26,062 nucleotides of DNA from an uncultured Slackia sp. (GCA_900553775.1 USEZ01000013.1:1-26062), one strand, 5' to 3'; positions 1 to 9,402 are shown, numbered from the stretch's first letter. Made by a program: numbers and translations. The notes: generated by a model not told the origin, from the letters alone.

Positions 1-180
1 CCGCCGCAACAATGCAGCTACCTGCGCCGCAGGAAGAGCGGGCCCTCATCTTTGCAAAGCGCACGTCGGTACACAATCGAAGCCTGGAGCGGGCAGGACG
101 GCGAAGGCGCCTTGAACCAGACACCGGGCGGCTTTGCAGCGTCGAGCGGCTGCGTCGAGCAGCAGGCCAACACAGCCGAC
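1..180. other. Left edge, no supported gene
   Basis: This stretch lies downstream of the DUF47 gene. Short open frames exist on both strands, but none has a convincing ribosome binding site or a recognisable protein product. I see no tRNA fold and no clear terminator with a T-tract. It may hold the edge of a gene that continues outside the window. Confidence 0.3.
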
Positions 181-849
181 TTAGGCGTATTTCATCACGA
201 TCGAGCGCATGATATCCGACGCCCGCTCGCATGTATCGGCCGTGTTTTCCATGCGTTGGAACAGCTTGTCCCAGATGAACACGTCGACGGCCTCTTCGCG
301 CACATCGTGCGGATCGGCCGAAGGAGAAGCGTCTTTGCGGGCGCTCGTATACAGATCGTGCATCACCGTGAAAAACAAATCGTCGGCCTCTTCCTCGACA
401 TCGCCCACCTCGACGATCAGCGGATTGAGCTTTTTCGCGTTCTTGAAATTCTTGAACTCGACGGCAGCCGCTTTAAGCGCCTCGCAGCTTTTCAACAGCA
501 GCTGCGCGAAATCGAGCGCACGCGGATGCATGCTCTGCACGTCGAACATGTAAAAGCGCTGGATGGTGCCCTCCATGTAATCGAGGATGTCGTCCATGCT
601 CTGCGTCAGCGAGATGATGTCTTCGCGATCGATCGGCGTGATGAAGTCGGCGCTGACCGCATCGAAGATATCGTGGCACACCATATCGGCGGCATGCTCT
701 ATCTCATGGGCGCGCTTGATGTCGTCGAGAAGCGCTTCCGACGTGCGGAACTGCTCGATGATTTCGATCAGGAGCTCGGCCTCCTGGCATGCCAAATCGG
801 CCTGACGCTCGAATGCATCGAAGTAATTGAATTTCTGCTTGAGACTCAT
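181..849 (-). CDS. DUF47 / PhoU-like phosphate transport accessory protein
   Basis: This 222-residue, soluble, almost fully helical protein is rich in acidic residues. It matches the DUF47 (PhoU-related) family, whose members are about 205-225 residues long. These proteins are usually encoded beside a PiT transporter and are thought to modulate or assist phosphate uptake at the inner face of the membrane. The N-terminus (MSLKQKFNYFDAFERQADLA) and the repeated E/D-xx-A/C-D patterns of the PhoU-like helical bundle fit the family. The start is supported by an AAAGGG motif a few bases upstream of the ATG. It lies 62 bases downstream of the PiT gene on the same strand, so co-transcription is very likely. 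The exact biochemical role is not settled for the family. Confidence 0.88.
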   Translation of the reverse strand: MSLKQKFNYFDAFERQADLACQEAELLIEIIEQFRTSEALLDDIKRAHEIEHAADMVCHDIFDAVSADFITPIDREDIISLTQSMDDILDYMEGTIQRFYMFDVQSMHPRALDFAQLLLKSCEALKAAAVEFKNFKNAKKLNPLIVEVGDVEEEADDLFFTVMHDLYTSARKDASPSADPHDVREEAVDVFIWDKLFQRMENTADTCERASDIMRSIVMKYA

Positions 850-911
850 CGTCGCCCTTTCTCATGTGGCACGCAACAGCGCGAGTCCGCGATGACCGCG
901 ATACTTGATAC

Positions 912-1964
912 TTATACGAAGAAGAGGAACAGCTCTGCCATCAAAAAGCCGATCAGGCCGCACCCTGGGAAGGTGAGCACCCAGGTTTTCACCATGTCGA
1001 TGGCCACCTGCCACTTCACGGCGCTTTTGCGCTTCGCCGCGCCCACGCCCATGATGGCCGTGGTTTTCACATGCGTCGTGGAAACGGGCATGCCGGTGAA
1101 CGTGGCGAGCATCAGGCACAACGTGGCCGACGCGCTTGCCGCGAAGCCTTGGTATACCTCGAGCTTGACCATGTTCATGGCGACGTTTTTGATGATGCGC
1201 TCGCCGCCGATGGCCGTGCCCAGGCCCATATTCACGGCGCACAGCACCATGAGCCATACCGGCAACGCGAGCTCGGCGGGCTGTCCGAGGCCTGCGGCCA
1301 GCGCGATGCCCAGCATGAACACGCTCATGAATTTCTGGCCGTCTTGGGCGCCGTGCATGAATGCCACGCCCGCGCCTGCGACGATCTGGCCCCAGTGGAA
1401 CACCTGGTTGGCCTTAGAGCGCTGCACGTTTCTGCAGAGTCGGGCGATGATTTTCGCCGACGCCCACCCCATGCCGAAGCCGAGGAAGGTGGAAAGCAGG
1501 ATGCCGTAGATGACCTTCATCCATTCGCCCCAGTTGATGGCGTCGAAGCTGCCGACGGCCGCGATGGCCGCACCGGTCAATCCTGCGATCAGCGAATGGC
1601 TTTGCGAGGTGGGTATGCCGAAAAACCACGCCGCCGCGCCCCAGACGATGATGGCCACCATGGCTGCGGCAAGGGCGGCAAGGGCGGCCTGGTTGTCGCC
1701 GCCGAAATCAACCATCTTGAAGATGGTGTTCGCGACGGCGCTTGTGAACACCGACACGACGAGCAGTCCTAAGAAGTTGCAGACGGCCGCCATGACGATG
1801 GCAGGGCGCGGCTTCATAGACCTGGTGGACACCACCGTAGCGATAGCATTCGGCGCATCGGTCGCGCCGTTCACCACGATGACCGCCACGTTCAACAAGG
1901 TGACGGCAAGCATGAGCGGGTCGGACATGACCCCCGCCATGAAGGTTCCGAATTCGACGGTCAC
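912..1964 (-). CDS. pit: PiT-family inorganic phosphate transporter
   Basis: This is a 350-residue polytopic membrane protein of the PiT family (low-affinity inorganic phosphate or metal-phosphate symport). The two inverted family signatures are visible: VNGATDAPNAIATVVSTR near residue 32, and HGAQDGQKF in the second half. These are the variants seen in the short bacterial PiT subfamily that is paired with DUF47, not the GANDxANA form. Hydrophobic segments cover most of the length. The start is a GTG at 1962-1964 preceded by GGAGGATCTTCA, a good ribosome binding site. It begins 41 bases after the metallo-hydrolase gene and is followed by the DUF47 partner. Transport of phosphate is inferred from family membership; metal specificity is unknown. 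Confidence 0.93.
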   Translation of the reverse strand: MTVEFGTFMAGVMSDPLMLAVTLLNVAVIVVNGATDAPNAIATVVSTRSMKPRPAIVMAAVCNFLGLLVVSVFTSAVANTIFKMVDFGGDNQAALAALAAAMVAIIVWGAAAWFFGIPTSQSHSLIAGLTGAAIAAVGSFDAINWGEWMKVIYGILLSTFLGFGMGWASAKIIARLCRNVQRSKANQVFHWGQIVAGAGVAFMHGAQDGQKFMSVFMLGIALAAGLGQPAELALPVWLMVLCAVNMGLGTAIGGERIIKNVAMNMVKLEVYQGFAASASATLCLMLATFTGMPVSTTHVKTTAIMGVGAAKRKSAVKWQVAIDMVKTWVLTFPGCGLIGFLMAELFLFFV

Positions 1965-2005
1965 TGAAGATCCTCCGATCGTTTTCGCGCCGCGGCGCTG
2001 CCTCG

Positions 2006-2686
2006 CTAGAACGCCTCGATGACGCGACGACGCTCCGTGCCGATGGTCGTCAGGCCTTCATGACCCGGGTAAACGACCGTGGCATCGGGCAAAGGACTCA
2101 GTTTCTTGCGCAGGCTTTCGCGCATCTCGCGCGCGCTGCCGCCCTCGAAATCGACGCGGCCGGTGGCTCCGCGGAACAGCGTGTCGCCCGAGAAAAGCAT
2201 GCCGGGCTTGCCGTCGAAGCCGGCGAGATACAGGCAGATGCCGCCCTTGGTGTGGCCGGGCGTATGGATGACCTTGAATTTCAAAGAACCGAGCGCGACC
2301 GTGTCGCCGTCTTTCACCAGGCGGTCGACATGCACGGGCGCCACGGCGTCCCAATCGCCGAAATAGCCGCCCTGCCCCGATTCGATCAGCTTCGCATCGG
2401 CGGCGTGCGCCACCACCTGCGCGCCCGTGGCCTTCTGCAGCGCAGGAAGCGCCACCAGGTGGTCGTTGTGATTATGGGTGCATACGATATATTCGAGCTG
2501 CAGCCAGCCGAGCGCCTTCATGATGGCGTCGGCATCGCCTGCGGGGTCGACCACCAGGGCGGGAGCACCCTCTTCGCGGCCGGCAGACACGATATAGCAG
2601 TTGTTGTCCATCATGCCGATAGTCAGGATGGTCGTCGGCACGCACCCGTTCGAATCGGTGACGACGCGTTTGCAGTCCGCACGCAT
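2006..2686 (-). CDS. Metallo-beta-lactamase-fold hydrolase (glyoxalase II-like)
   Basis: This protein of about 226 residues has the complete metal-binding set of the hydroxyacylglutathione-hydrolase-like MBL fold. The motifs are THNHNDHL, HTPGHTKG, SGDTLFRGATGRVDF and a C-terminal VVYPGHEG, together supplying the binuclear metal ligands. It is probably a cytosolic thioester hydrolase of the small YcbL type; the substrate cannot be read from sequence. An open frame extends 16 codons further upstream, but the ATG at 2686 (MRADCKRV) is preceded by GAAAGGAA at good spacing, so I chose that start. It follows rel after a 126-base gap that contains a terminator-like hairpin, and it precedes the phosphate transporter by 41 bases. 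Confidence 0.9.
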   Translation of the reverse strand: MRADCKRVVTDSNGCVPTTILTIGMMDNNCYIVSAGREEGAPALVVDPAGDADAIMKALGWLQLEYIVCTHNHNDHLVALPALQKATGAQVVAHAADAKLIESGQGGYFGDWDAVAPVHVDRLVKDGDTVALGSLKFKVIHTPGHTKGGICLYLAGFDGKPGMLFSGDTLFRGATGRVDFEGGSAREMRESLRKKLSPLPDATVVYPGHEGLTTIGTERRRVIEAF

Positions 2687-2735
2687 CAGCAGTTCCTTTC
2701 GTTCGACCCGGGCGAAAGCCGCGGGCTTTTGCACG

Positions 2736-2762
2736 AAAAAAGCCGAGGGATGCGCCGCGGCC
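2736..2762 (-). terminator. Terminator-like hairpin after rel
   Basis: Read on the minus strand, an interrupted GC stem (GCCG and GG pairing with CC and CGGC, with a small internal bulge) is followed directly by six Ts. It sits just downstream of rel and upstream of the MBL-hydrolase gene. It could partly separate rel from the downstream genes rather than fully end transcription. The stem is imperfect, so confidence is moderate. Confidence 0.45.
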
Positions 2763-2812
2763 CTTTCGTGCCGAAGGCCCCGGGACAGACGCCGCGGAGC
2801 CTTTCGAGCTTG

Positions 2813-5179
2813 CTATTTCCTTCGATGGACCGCATCGCCCGGAAGCATGCGGCGCGCATCGAAAACGCCGTCGATCTTGCGCAACGACTCGAGGATGTTT
2901 TCGATGTTGGAAACCTGCGACACCTGGAACAGATACCTCATTTCCACGATGCCGTCGGAGTGGCTTGCCGTATTCGAAGTGAGCACGTTGACGCCCGTAT
3001 CGGACAACGTGTTGATGATATCACGCAATAGGTTCATGCGGTCGAGCGCTTCGATGAACACTTCAACCTGATACGAACTTGTGGTTTCCGCCGCATCGCC
3101 CCAGGAAACGCTGATAAGACGGCCTTGGTCGCGCATGAGGTCTTTCGCATTGGGACAGTCGGCGCGATGCACCGATACGCCGCGGCCGCGCGTGACGAAG
3201 CCGATGATCTTATCGCCCGGCACGGGGTTGCAACAGCGCGACAGGCGCACCGGAGCATTGTCGAGACCGGCTACCACCACGCCGTTGGAAGAATGGGCGC
3301 GACGCGGCAGGGGCCGTTTGACCGAGGTAATCATCGGCGGCATGACGCCGCTGCTCATCATGGGGATGGCGGGCGTGTCGTCGACGGGTTCGGGCTGCAA
3401 GATCTTGATCAGGCGGTTCGCCACATGCAGCACGGTTTCTTTGCCGGCGCCGATGGCCACCATCATATCTTCGACGTCTTTGTAGCCCATCTGCTCGGCG
3501 ACCTGCTTCTGAGCACGCACCGAAGCCGTGGAGCCGAGCCCCAGGCCGTGCTTTTTCATCTCGCGCGCGAGCTTCTCGCGACCGAGGATCAAATCGTCGC
3601 TGCGGCTGACCTTGGAGAAATAGCTGCGGATCTTGCTGCGCGCCGACGGCGTTTTGACCATCTTGATCCAGTCGCGCGAAGGCGTGGCGCTTTTCTGCGT
3701 GAGGATTTCCACGCGGTCGCCCATCTGCAGCTCGTAGGAAAGTGGAACGATCGCGCCGTTGACTTTCGCGCCCACGCAGTGGTTGCCCACTTCGGAATGC
3801 ACGTTGTAGGCGAAATCGACCGGCGTGGAACCGCTGCGCAGGCTCATGACCTCGCCCGCCGGCGTGAACACGAATACCTCGGTGGGCGCGAGGTCCACCT
3901 TGAGTTCGCTGAGGAATTCGCGCGAATCCTTCGTCTCCTCCTGCCAGTCGACCATCTGGCGAAGCCAGGCGATCTGGCGGTCGAAGGCGGCGTCGGCCTT
4001 GCTGCCTTTCTCCTTGTAGCGCCAATGCGCCGCCACGCCGTATTCGCTCATGCGGTGCATTTCCTCGGTGCGGATCTGCACTTCGAGCGGGCGGCCCGAC
4101 GGACCGATCACCGTGGTGTGGAGGCTCTGGTACATGTTGAGCTTCGGCATGGCGATGTAGTCTTTGAAGCGGCCCGGCATCGGGTGCCACAGCGAATGCA
4201 CGGCGCCGAGCACCGAATAGCAGTCTTTGACCGTTTTCACGATGACGCGCACGGCGATCAGGTCGTAGATTTCCGAGAAACCTTTGCCGCGCTTGGTCAT
4301 CTTCTGATAGATGGAGTACAAATGCTTGGGCCTGCCGGCGATGTGGCCTTTGATCCCTACTTTATCGAGCTCGCCCGTAAGCAGCGCGATCACATCGGCG
4401 AGGTAGCGCTCGCGCTCCATGCGGCTTTCCGCCACCATGCGGCTGATCTGCCCGAATTTCAGCGGGTCGAGATAATAAAACGACAGGTCTTCGAGCTCCC
4501 ATTTGATCGACCCGATGCCCAAACGATGCGCGATGGGCGCATAGATCTCGAGCGTCTCGCGCGCCTTGAAGATGCGCCTGTCTTCTTTGAGCGCCGAAAG
4601 CGTGCGCATGTTGTGCAGGCGGTCGGCGAGCTTGATCACGATGACGCGGATGTCTTTGCTCATAGCCACGAACATCTTGCGGATCGTGGCGGCCTGCTCG
4701 TCGGTCAGGCTTTCAACCTCGATGCGCGTGATCTTGGTGACGCCCTGCACGAGCTGGGCGACCTGCGGGTTGAACAGCTCGGACACCTGCTCGACCGTGG
4801 TGTCGGTGTCTTCCACCGTGTCGTGCAGAAGCGCTGCGCACAGCGTGTCGGCGTCCATGCGCAGATCGGTCAGGATCAGCGCCACCTCGATCGGATGGGC
4901 GACGAACGGCTCGCCGCTTTTTCGCTGCTGGCCCGCATGCACTTCGGCCGCGAAGCGATAGGCCTTTTCGAGCAGCGCGCAATCGTTTTCGGAAAGATAC
5001 GCCGAAGCCGTGCGCTTCAGCTTGGCGAAGCGCACTTCGGGGGATTTCGCCTCCGACGGATTGGCCGAAGGGGCTATCCCCCCGTCGAAGAAATCCTCTA
5101 TCGGCTCGCCGACCGCATTGGCGAGCATCGGTTCGACGCGCATGACGCCGCCGTCTTCCACCTTGGCCTCATCGGACAT
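2813..5179 (-). CDS. rel: Bifunctional (p)ppGpp synthetase/hydrolase (RelA/SpoT)
   Basis: This 788-residue protein has the full long-RSH layout. An N-terminal HD hydrolase domain carries HDTVED at 119-124. The synthetase domain includes EIYDLIAVRV, YQSLHTTV near 353 and EVQIRT. A TGS domain begins near 430 (EVFVFTP), a CC-containing zinc-finger-like segment (LSRCCNPVPGDKI) follows, and a C-terminal ACT domain starts near 703. It makes (p)ppGpp on starvation and degrades it. Both active-site motif sets look intact, so it should be bifunctional, as expected in an organism with one long RSH. The ATG overlaps the end of the recJ-like gene by 11 bases and has a GGGGAAGGGGA ribosome binding site, so translational coupling is likely. 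Compared with typical Rel proteins, it carries about 45 extra acidic or proline-rich residues at the N-terminus. Confidence 0.97.
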   Translation of the reverse strand: MSDEAKVEDGGVMRVEPMLANAVGEPIEDFFDGGIAPSANPSEAKSPEVRFAKLKRTASAYLSENDCALLEKAYRFAAEVHAGQQRKSGEPFVAHPIEVALILTDLRMDADTLCAALLHDTVEDTDTTVEQVSELFNPQVAQLVQGVTKITRIEVESLTDEQAATIRKMFVAMSKDIRVIVIKLADRLHNMRTLSALKEDRRIFKARETLEIYAPIAHRLGIGSIKWELEDLSFYYLDPLKFGQISRMVAESRMERERYLADVIALLTGELDKVGIKGHIAGRPKHLYSIYQKMTKRGKGFSEIYDLIAVRVIVKTVKDCYSVLGAVHSLWHPMPGRFKDYIAMPKLNMYQSLHTTVIGPSGRPLEVQIRTEEMHRMSEYGVAAHWRYKEKGSKADAAFDRQIAWLRQMVDWQEETKDSREFLSELKVDLAPTEVFVFTPAGEVMSLRSGSTPVDFAYNVHSEVGNHCVGAKVNGAIVPLSYELQMGDRVEILTQKSATPSRDWIKMVKTPSARSKIRSYFSKVSRSDDLILGREKLAREMKKHGLGLGSTASVRAQKQVAEQMGYKDVEDMMVAIGAGKETVLHVANRLIKILQPEPVDDTPAIPMMSSGVMPPMITSVKRPLPRRAHSSNGVVVAGLDNAPVRLSRCCNPVPGDKIIGFVTRGRGVSVHRADCPNAKDLMRDQGRLISVSWGDAAETTSSYQVEVFIEALDRMNLLRDIINTLSDTGVNVLTSNTASHSDGIVEMRYLFQVSQVSNIENILESLRKIDGVFDARRMLPGDAVHRRK

Positions 5180-8100
5180 GGCATTCCCCTTCCCCTTGCG
5201 CGCCTTCGGGCGCGATCGGCCTGATCAGCCGCTCGCGCAACGACGATGCAGGCGTGCGCATCACCCATTCGGCGAACCGCGCGAACGCCTCGGATTCGTC
5301 GAGCCCTTCGCGGTAGCGCACGCTGTCGGTCAGCTCGACCTTGCCGCCGAACGCGCACACATGCACGTCGCGGCGCATGACGCCGTCGACCGTGCGCTCG
5401 CGCGTGCGGATGAGGTCGAGCTCTTCAAACACGGCCATGCCGCTCGCGCACACCTCGGCGGTCACGGCGAAACGCGGCGTGCGCGCATTGCAGGCATTCG
5501 CCAGCTCTTCGTCGGTCATTGTAAAGAATACGTCTTCGCCCTGCACGGAAAGCCCGCCCTGCGCCGACGCATGCGACGGCGCGACGCGCGATTCGGCATC
5601 GCGCTGCAAGCAACGCAGTTCGCGATACACCTGCCCCAACGCGTCGTGCTCGGGCGCCGCCTGACGCAGGATGCCCTGATTGACGGCGGCGTCGCGACTG
5701 CCGAACAACAGATGGATGCACGCATCGCGCCCGTTGCGCCCCGCGCGGCCGCTCATCTGGTTGAATTCGACCTCGGAAAACGGCATGCCGTAGAGCACCA
5801 CGTGGCGCACGTCGGCGATGTCGACGCCTTCGCCGAATGCGGAGGTGCACACCAGCACGCGCAGCACGTCTTCCCTGAACAAACGCTCGATGCGCATGCG
5901 TTCGTCGCGCGAAAGGCCGGCGTTGTAGAAGCCGATCTGCATGGCGACCTGCGGCACCATCCGGCGCAGGCTGCGCGCAAGATCGACCGAGCCCATGCGG
6001 GAATTCACATAGACGATGGTCTTTTCGCCCGATGCGACAAGCGATGCAAGGTAGCTGTCCTTGTCGCGCAGGCTGCGCCGATCGTCGATATGCAGATTCG
6101 GACGGTCGGCTCCGTCGAAGACCGTCTTCTCGATGCCGAGCGTGTCGACGATGCAGGCCGCAGCCTCGTCGGGCGCGGTGGCCGTGACGGCGAGCACCGT
6201 GGGATTTCCCATCATGAGCGCGATATCGGCCAGCTTGGCGTACGCCTCGCGCTTGGCCGACCCCGCCTGGGCCATATGGTGCGCCTCGTCCACCACGAGA
6301 AAGCCGATGCGTCCGCACGCCGCCACGTCGGCGGCGTGCCAGGCGAGATATTCGGGCGTGGTGAGAAGCACATCGACCGACCCGTCCGCCAGGCCGGCGT
6401 AGACGCGCACGCGTTCGTCGAAAGACGTCTCGCCCGTCAACGCGGCGGCGGAAAGCCCGAAGCGCGAGAACATCGAAGCGATATGGAACGCCTGGTCGGA
6501 AATGAGGGCGCGCAGCGGGTACACGAATACGCTCGCCAGCCCGGCGCACAAGGCGCATCGGGCCGCATGCACCTGGAACACGAGCGATTTCCCGCGGCCG
6601 GTGCCCATGATGGCGAGGGTGTTTTTCCCTTGCGCGAGCAAATCGAGCGCACAGCGCTGCGCATCGTGCAGCGTCCCTTGGCCGATCGTGGCGCGCACCA
6701 GCTCCTCGGTCAGCCCGACGAAATCGGCGCGGGCGCGCTCTTCCCACCGGGAGCGGCATTCCGCGCGGCGCTCGTCGCAGCAGCACGGTTCGGCATCGCC
6801 CGAGGCGCGGCCCTCGCAGCACAGATCGTCGACGAACTCCATATCTTCGGTGGGAAGGCAGGCGCGCAAGGCGGGGCAGGCGCTGGCGGGCTCCACCACG
6901 TCGAGCATACATTTCACCGTGCGGCGGCCGCGCCATTCGTCGATCTGCACCTGAAACGCCGCATCGACCACACTGCCGCACGCCATGAACTCGTCGATGC
7001 CGTCGCAGTGGAACATGATGGCATCCACCGACGAGACGCCGTCGGTCAGCGTGCAGGCAAGGTGGTTCTTGCCCGCCCCCACCGCGCGGCAGTTCGCAAG
7101 GCGGACATTGCGCGCAAGATAGCGCGGCGTGAGGTTTTCCTGGCCGAACGGCGCCAAGGCGGAAAGCGCGTCGACGGCTTCCAGCGTAAGCTCTCCCAGG
7201 TCGACGAGCGAATCGACCTCGATCAGCGGATGGAAACTGTCTTCGGGAAGCGTATCCATATAGGCGCACAGACGCTCGGAGAATTCGGGAAGCTTGTCGG
7301 CGGGAAGCGTCACGCCGACGGCCGCTTCGTGGCCGCCGAAGCGCATGAGGATGTCGGAGGCCGATTCCACCGCCTTGAACAGATTCACCCTGCCCACGCT
7401 GCGTCCCGACCCGCGCGCTTCGTCGCCTTCGATCGTGAACAGAAGCGACGGCACGCCGTAGGCATTCACCAGCCGCGACGCCACGATGCCCTTCACGCCC
7501 TCGTGCCAGCCTTCGCCCGCCACCACGAGCGCGCGCTGCCCGGCATAGATGGCGTCGGCCTTCTCCTTCGCCTCTTCGGCCAAATCGGCTTCGATGGCGC
7601 GGCGGGCGTCGTTGACCAGATCGAGTTCTCCGGCTTTGACCTGCGCCGTTTCGAAATCGTCGGCCATGAGCAGCTCGAGCGCCAAATCGGCGTTGCCCAT
7701 GCGGCCTGCGGCATTGAGGCGCGGGATGAGCGAAAACGACAGGTTGGTGGAGGAAAGCGGCTTGCCCGCCACGTTGCATACGCCGATAAGCGCGGCGATG
7801 CACGGACGCGGGTGCTCGTTCATACGCGCGATGCCGTCGGCCACCAATGCGCGGTTCTCGCCGCGCAGCGGCATGAGGTCGGCCACGGTACCGAGCGTGG
7901 CGAAATCGGTGTATTCGCGCCACAGGTGCGGCTGCCCCAGACGGCCGCCGAGCGCCTGCACCATCTTGAGGGCCACGCCCACGCCCGCAAGGATGGAGCT
8001 TTCGCAGGCGGGATCGCATTTAGGGTCGGCCACCGGGACACCTTCGGGCACCGACGCGCCCGGTTCGTGATGGTCGGTGATCACCACGTCGATGCCGTCG

Positions 8101-8570
8101 GCCACGATGGAGGCGACCTCCTCTTTGCAGGAAATGCCGCAGTCGACCGTGACGATGAGCGAGGGGTCGTGGGTTTTCGCGCGGGCGATCGAAGCGGCGG
8201 TAAGGCCGTAGCCTTCTTCGAAGCGCTTCGGGATGAGCGGCACCGCGTCGGCGCCGAGCGCACGCAGGCCGCGCGTGAGCACCGTGGTTGCGGAAATGCC
8301 GTCGAGGTCGAAATCGCCGAACACGAGAATGCGGCGGCCTTCGCGGATGGCCGATTCAAGACGGTCGGCGGCCTCCTTCATGGCGGGAATTTCGTAGGGA
8401 TTGCGCCAATCGCGCTCTAAATCGGGCGCGAGAAACGAACGCGCCTCGCCGACGCTCGCGATGCCGTGGGCCGCCATCGTGCGCGCGACGAAGCGCGGGA
8501 GACCGAATTCCTGCTGAAACGTTGAGACGAGCGCCGGATCGGCCGACGCCACATGGAATTGCGCTGCCAT
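5169..8570 (-). CDS. recJ: RecJ exonuclease fused to a RecQ-like DEAH helicase
   Basis: This 1133-residue protein joins two machines. Residues 1 to about 560 are RecJ: DFDLDG at 86-91, DCGIS at 143-147, DHHEP at 166-170, and the DHHA1 GGH motif near 412, followed by an OB-like segment. This part is a 5'-3' single-strand DNA exonuclease. From about residue 640 a superfamily 2 helicase follows: Walker A GTGRGKS near 654-660, DEAH near 760, TATAP, and a C-terminal RecA lobe with QMSGRAGRNGRD. These motifs are closest to RecQ. No recognisable HRDC domain is present. A Cys-rich linker (CCCDERRAECRSRW) lies between the halves and may bind metal. The start ATG has only a weak AAGG upstream. It leads the operon into rel. 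Long RecJ proteins of this kind are known in Coriobacteriia, but the helicase role is inference. Confidence 0.93.
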   Translation of the reverse strand: MAAQFHVASADPALVSTFQQEFGLPRFVARTMAAHGIASVGEARSFLAPDLERDWRNPYEIPAMKEAADRLESAIREGRRILVFGDFDLDGISATTVLTRGLRALGADAVPLIPKRFEEGYGLTAASIARAKTHDPSLIVTVDCGISCKEEVASIVADGIDVVITDHHEPGASVPEGVPVADPKCDPACESSILAGVGVALKMVQALGGRLGQPHLWREYTDFATLGTVADLMPLRGENRALVADGIARMNEHPRPCIAALIGVCNVAGKPLSSTNLSFSLIPRLNAAGRMGNADLALELLMADDFETAQVKAGELDLVNDARRAIEADLAEEAKEKADAIYAGQRALVVAGEGWHEGVKGIVASRLVNAYGVPSLLFTIEGDEARGSGRSVGRVNLFKAVESASDILMRFGGHEAAVGVTLPADKLPEFSERLCAYMDTLPEDSFHPLIEVDSLVDLGELTLEAVDALSALAPFGQENLTPRYLARNVRLANCRAVGAGKNHLACTLTDGVSSVDAIMFHCDGIDEFMACGSVVDAAFQVQIDEWRGRRTVKCMLDVVEPASACPALRACLPTEDMEFVDDLCCEGRASGDAEPCCCDERRAECRSRWEERARADFVGLTEELVRATIGQGTLHDAQRCALDLLAQGKNTLAIMGTGRGKSLVFQVHAARCALCAGLASVFVYPLRALISDQAFHIASMFSRFGLSAAALTGETSFDERVRVYAGLADGSVDVLLTTPEYLAWHAADVAACGRIGFLVVDEAHHMAQAGSAKREAYAKLADIALMMGNPTVLAVTATAPDEAAACIVDTLGIEKTVFDGADRPNLHIDDRRSLRDKDSYLASLVASGEKTIVYVNSRMGSVDLARSLRRMVPQVAMQIGFYNAGLSRDERMRIERLFREDVLRVLVCTSAFGEGVDIADVRHVVLYGMPFSEVEFNQMSGRAGRNGRDACIHLLFGSRDAAVNQGILRQAAPEHDALGQVYRELRCLQRDAESRVAPSHASAQGGLSVQGEDVFFTMTDEELANACNARTPRFAVTAEVCASGMAVFEELDLIRTRERTVDGVMRRDVHVCAFGGKVELTDSVRYREGLDESEAFARFAEWVMRTPASSLRERLIRPIAPEGAQGEGECHVR

Positions 8571-8682
8571 AATGTCACATGCCTTAGGTCATAGCCTCTT
8601 CTTTCGCGTGCCATTGTCGCACATTTGGGAAGGTTTCGACGCGCGATCGGCACGGTTGCGACCACGAGGAAAAAACGTTGCC

Positions 8683-8713
8683 GAAAGAAGAAGGCCGACG
8701 TCGAGCCGGCCTC
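8683..8713 (-). terminator. Rho-independent terminator of the molybdo-reductase operon
   Basis: On the minus strand, AGGCCG pairs with CGGCCT across a 9-base loop (arms 8692-8697 and 8707-8712). It is followed by TTCTTCTTT. It lies 15 bases past the stop of the TorD-like gene, the right place to end the four-gene operon and insulate recJ downstream. Confidence 0.7.
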
Positions 8714-8727
8714 GTCGATTCCTTCCC

Positions 8728-9402
8728 CTACAAAGCCTTTTCAGGCAGGGCGCGAAGAATGCCCGCCAGCACGCGATAGAGCGGCTCTTCGGCATGTTCG
8801 GCAAGTGCTTTCGCGAAATCGCCGACCCAAGGAACAATATGCTGCTCGTAAAACACCTCGTATGCGTTTTCGGGAACATCGCCGTTTTCAGACGCCGCCA
8901 TAAAGCCCGATCGCCGCAAGCACAGATAATTCAGGAATTCGAACTCGGTGCCAATGTGGTCGAACGGCTCGTTTTTGCCCTCGCGCGCCTCAAGGCCGCA
9001 GCTCTTCATGAAACGCTCGACGCCCATGGACTCCTTGTTCACGAAAAGCACGGGCTGCACACCGACCTTTTCCGCATGCCATACGCCCGCATAAGGAGAC
9101 ACGAGCACGTTTTTCGGCGTGGCGAACAAGCGCGTGTATTCGCGGCGAACGCGGTGAAACACCTCTTCAGCATCGGCGCTTCGATATGCATCAAACGTTG
9201 CTTCGTCAAACGGTTCGAGTCCCGTCACCTCAAGCGAAGCCTTCAGCGCCGAAGCGTAATCGCCGTTTGAAAGAACTTCCGCAAGCTGATTCGTCGGAAG
9301 CAAAAGCCCCATAGATAGCAACTCGTAGAGAACCGCCCTATCAAGCCAATCGCTCGAATCCGAGGGGAGAGCGGCCGCTTTGGCCGCGGTATCTTGATTC
9401 AT
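8728..9402 (-). CDS. TorD/DmsD-family molybdoenzyme chaperone
   Basis: This is a 224-residue, helical, soluble protein of the TorD/DmsD/NarJ chaperone superfamily. These cytosolic proteins bind the Tat signal and apo-form of a molybdenum reductase and hold back export until the cofactor is inserted. Supporting features are the helical N-terminus (RAVLYELLSMGLLLPTNQL), the segment EYTRLFATPKNVLVSPYAGV that corresponds to the family's conserved YxxLF...P..P.ES region, and a C-terminal EEPLYRVLAGIL helix. The ATG has an AAGGAAGG ribosome binding site. It is the last gene of the operon, and the presumed client is the Tat-signal oxidoreductase at its start. Sequence divergence in this family is high, so the class is more certain than the exact subfamily. 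Confidence 0.85.
   Translation of the reverse strand: MNQDTAAKAAALPSDSSDWLDRAVLYELLSMGLLLPTNQLAEVLSNGDYASALKASLEVTGLEPFDEATFDAYRSADAEEVFHRVRREYTRLFATPKNVLVSPYAGVWHAEKVGVQPVLFVNKESMGVERFMKSCGLEAREGKNEPFDHIGTEFEFLNYLCLRRSGFMAASENGDVPENAYEVFYEQHIVPWVGDFAKALAEHAEEPLYRVLAGILRALPEKAL

Noticed and set aside
52..8420. Very long open frames on the plus strand opposite recJ, rel and the phosphate genes
   Set aside because: They are antisense shadows caused by GC-rich codon bias. Their translations are rich in His and Arg, match no family and lack ribosome binding sites, while the minus-strand frames carry clear domain motifs.
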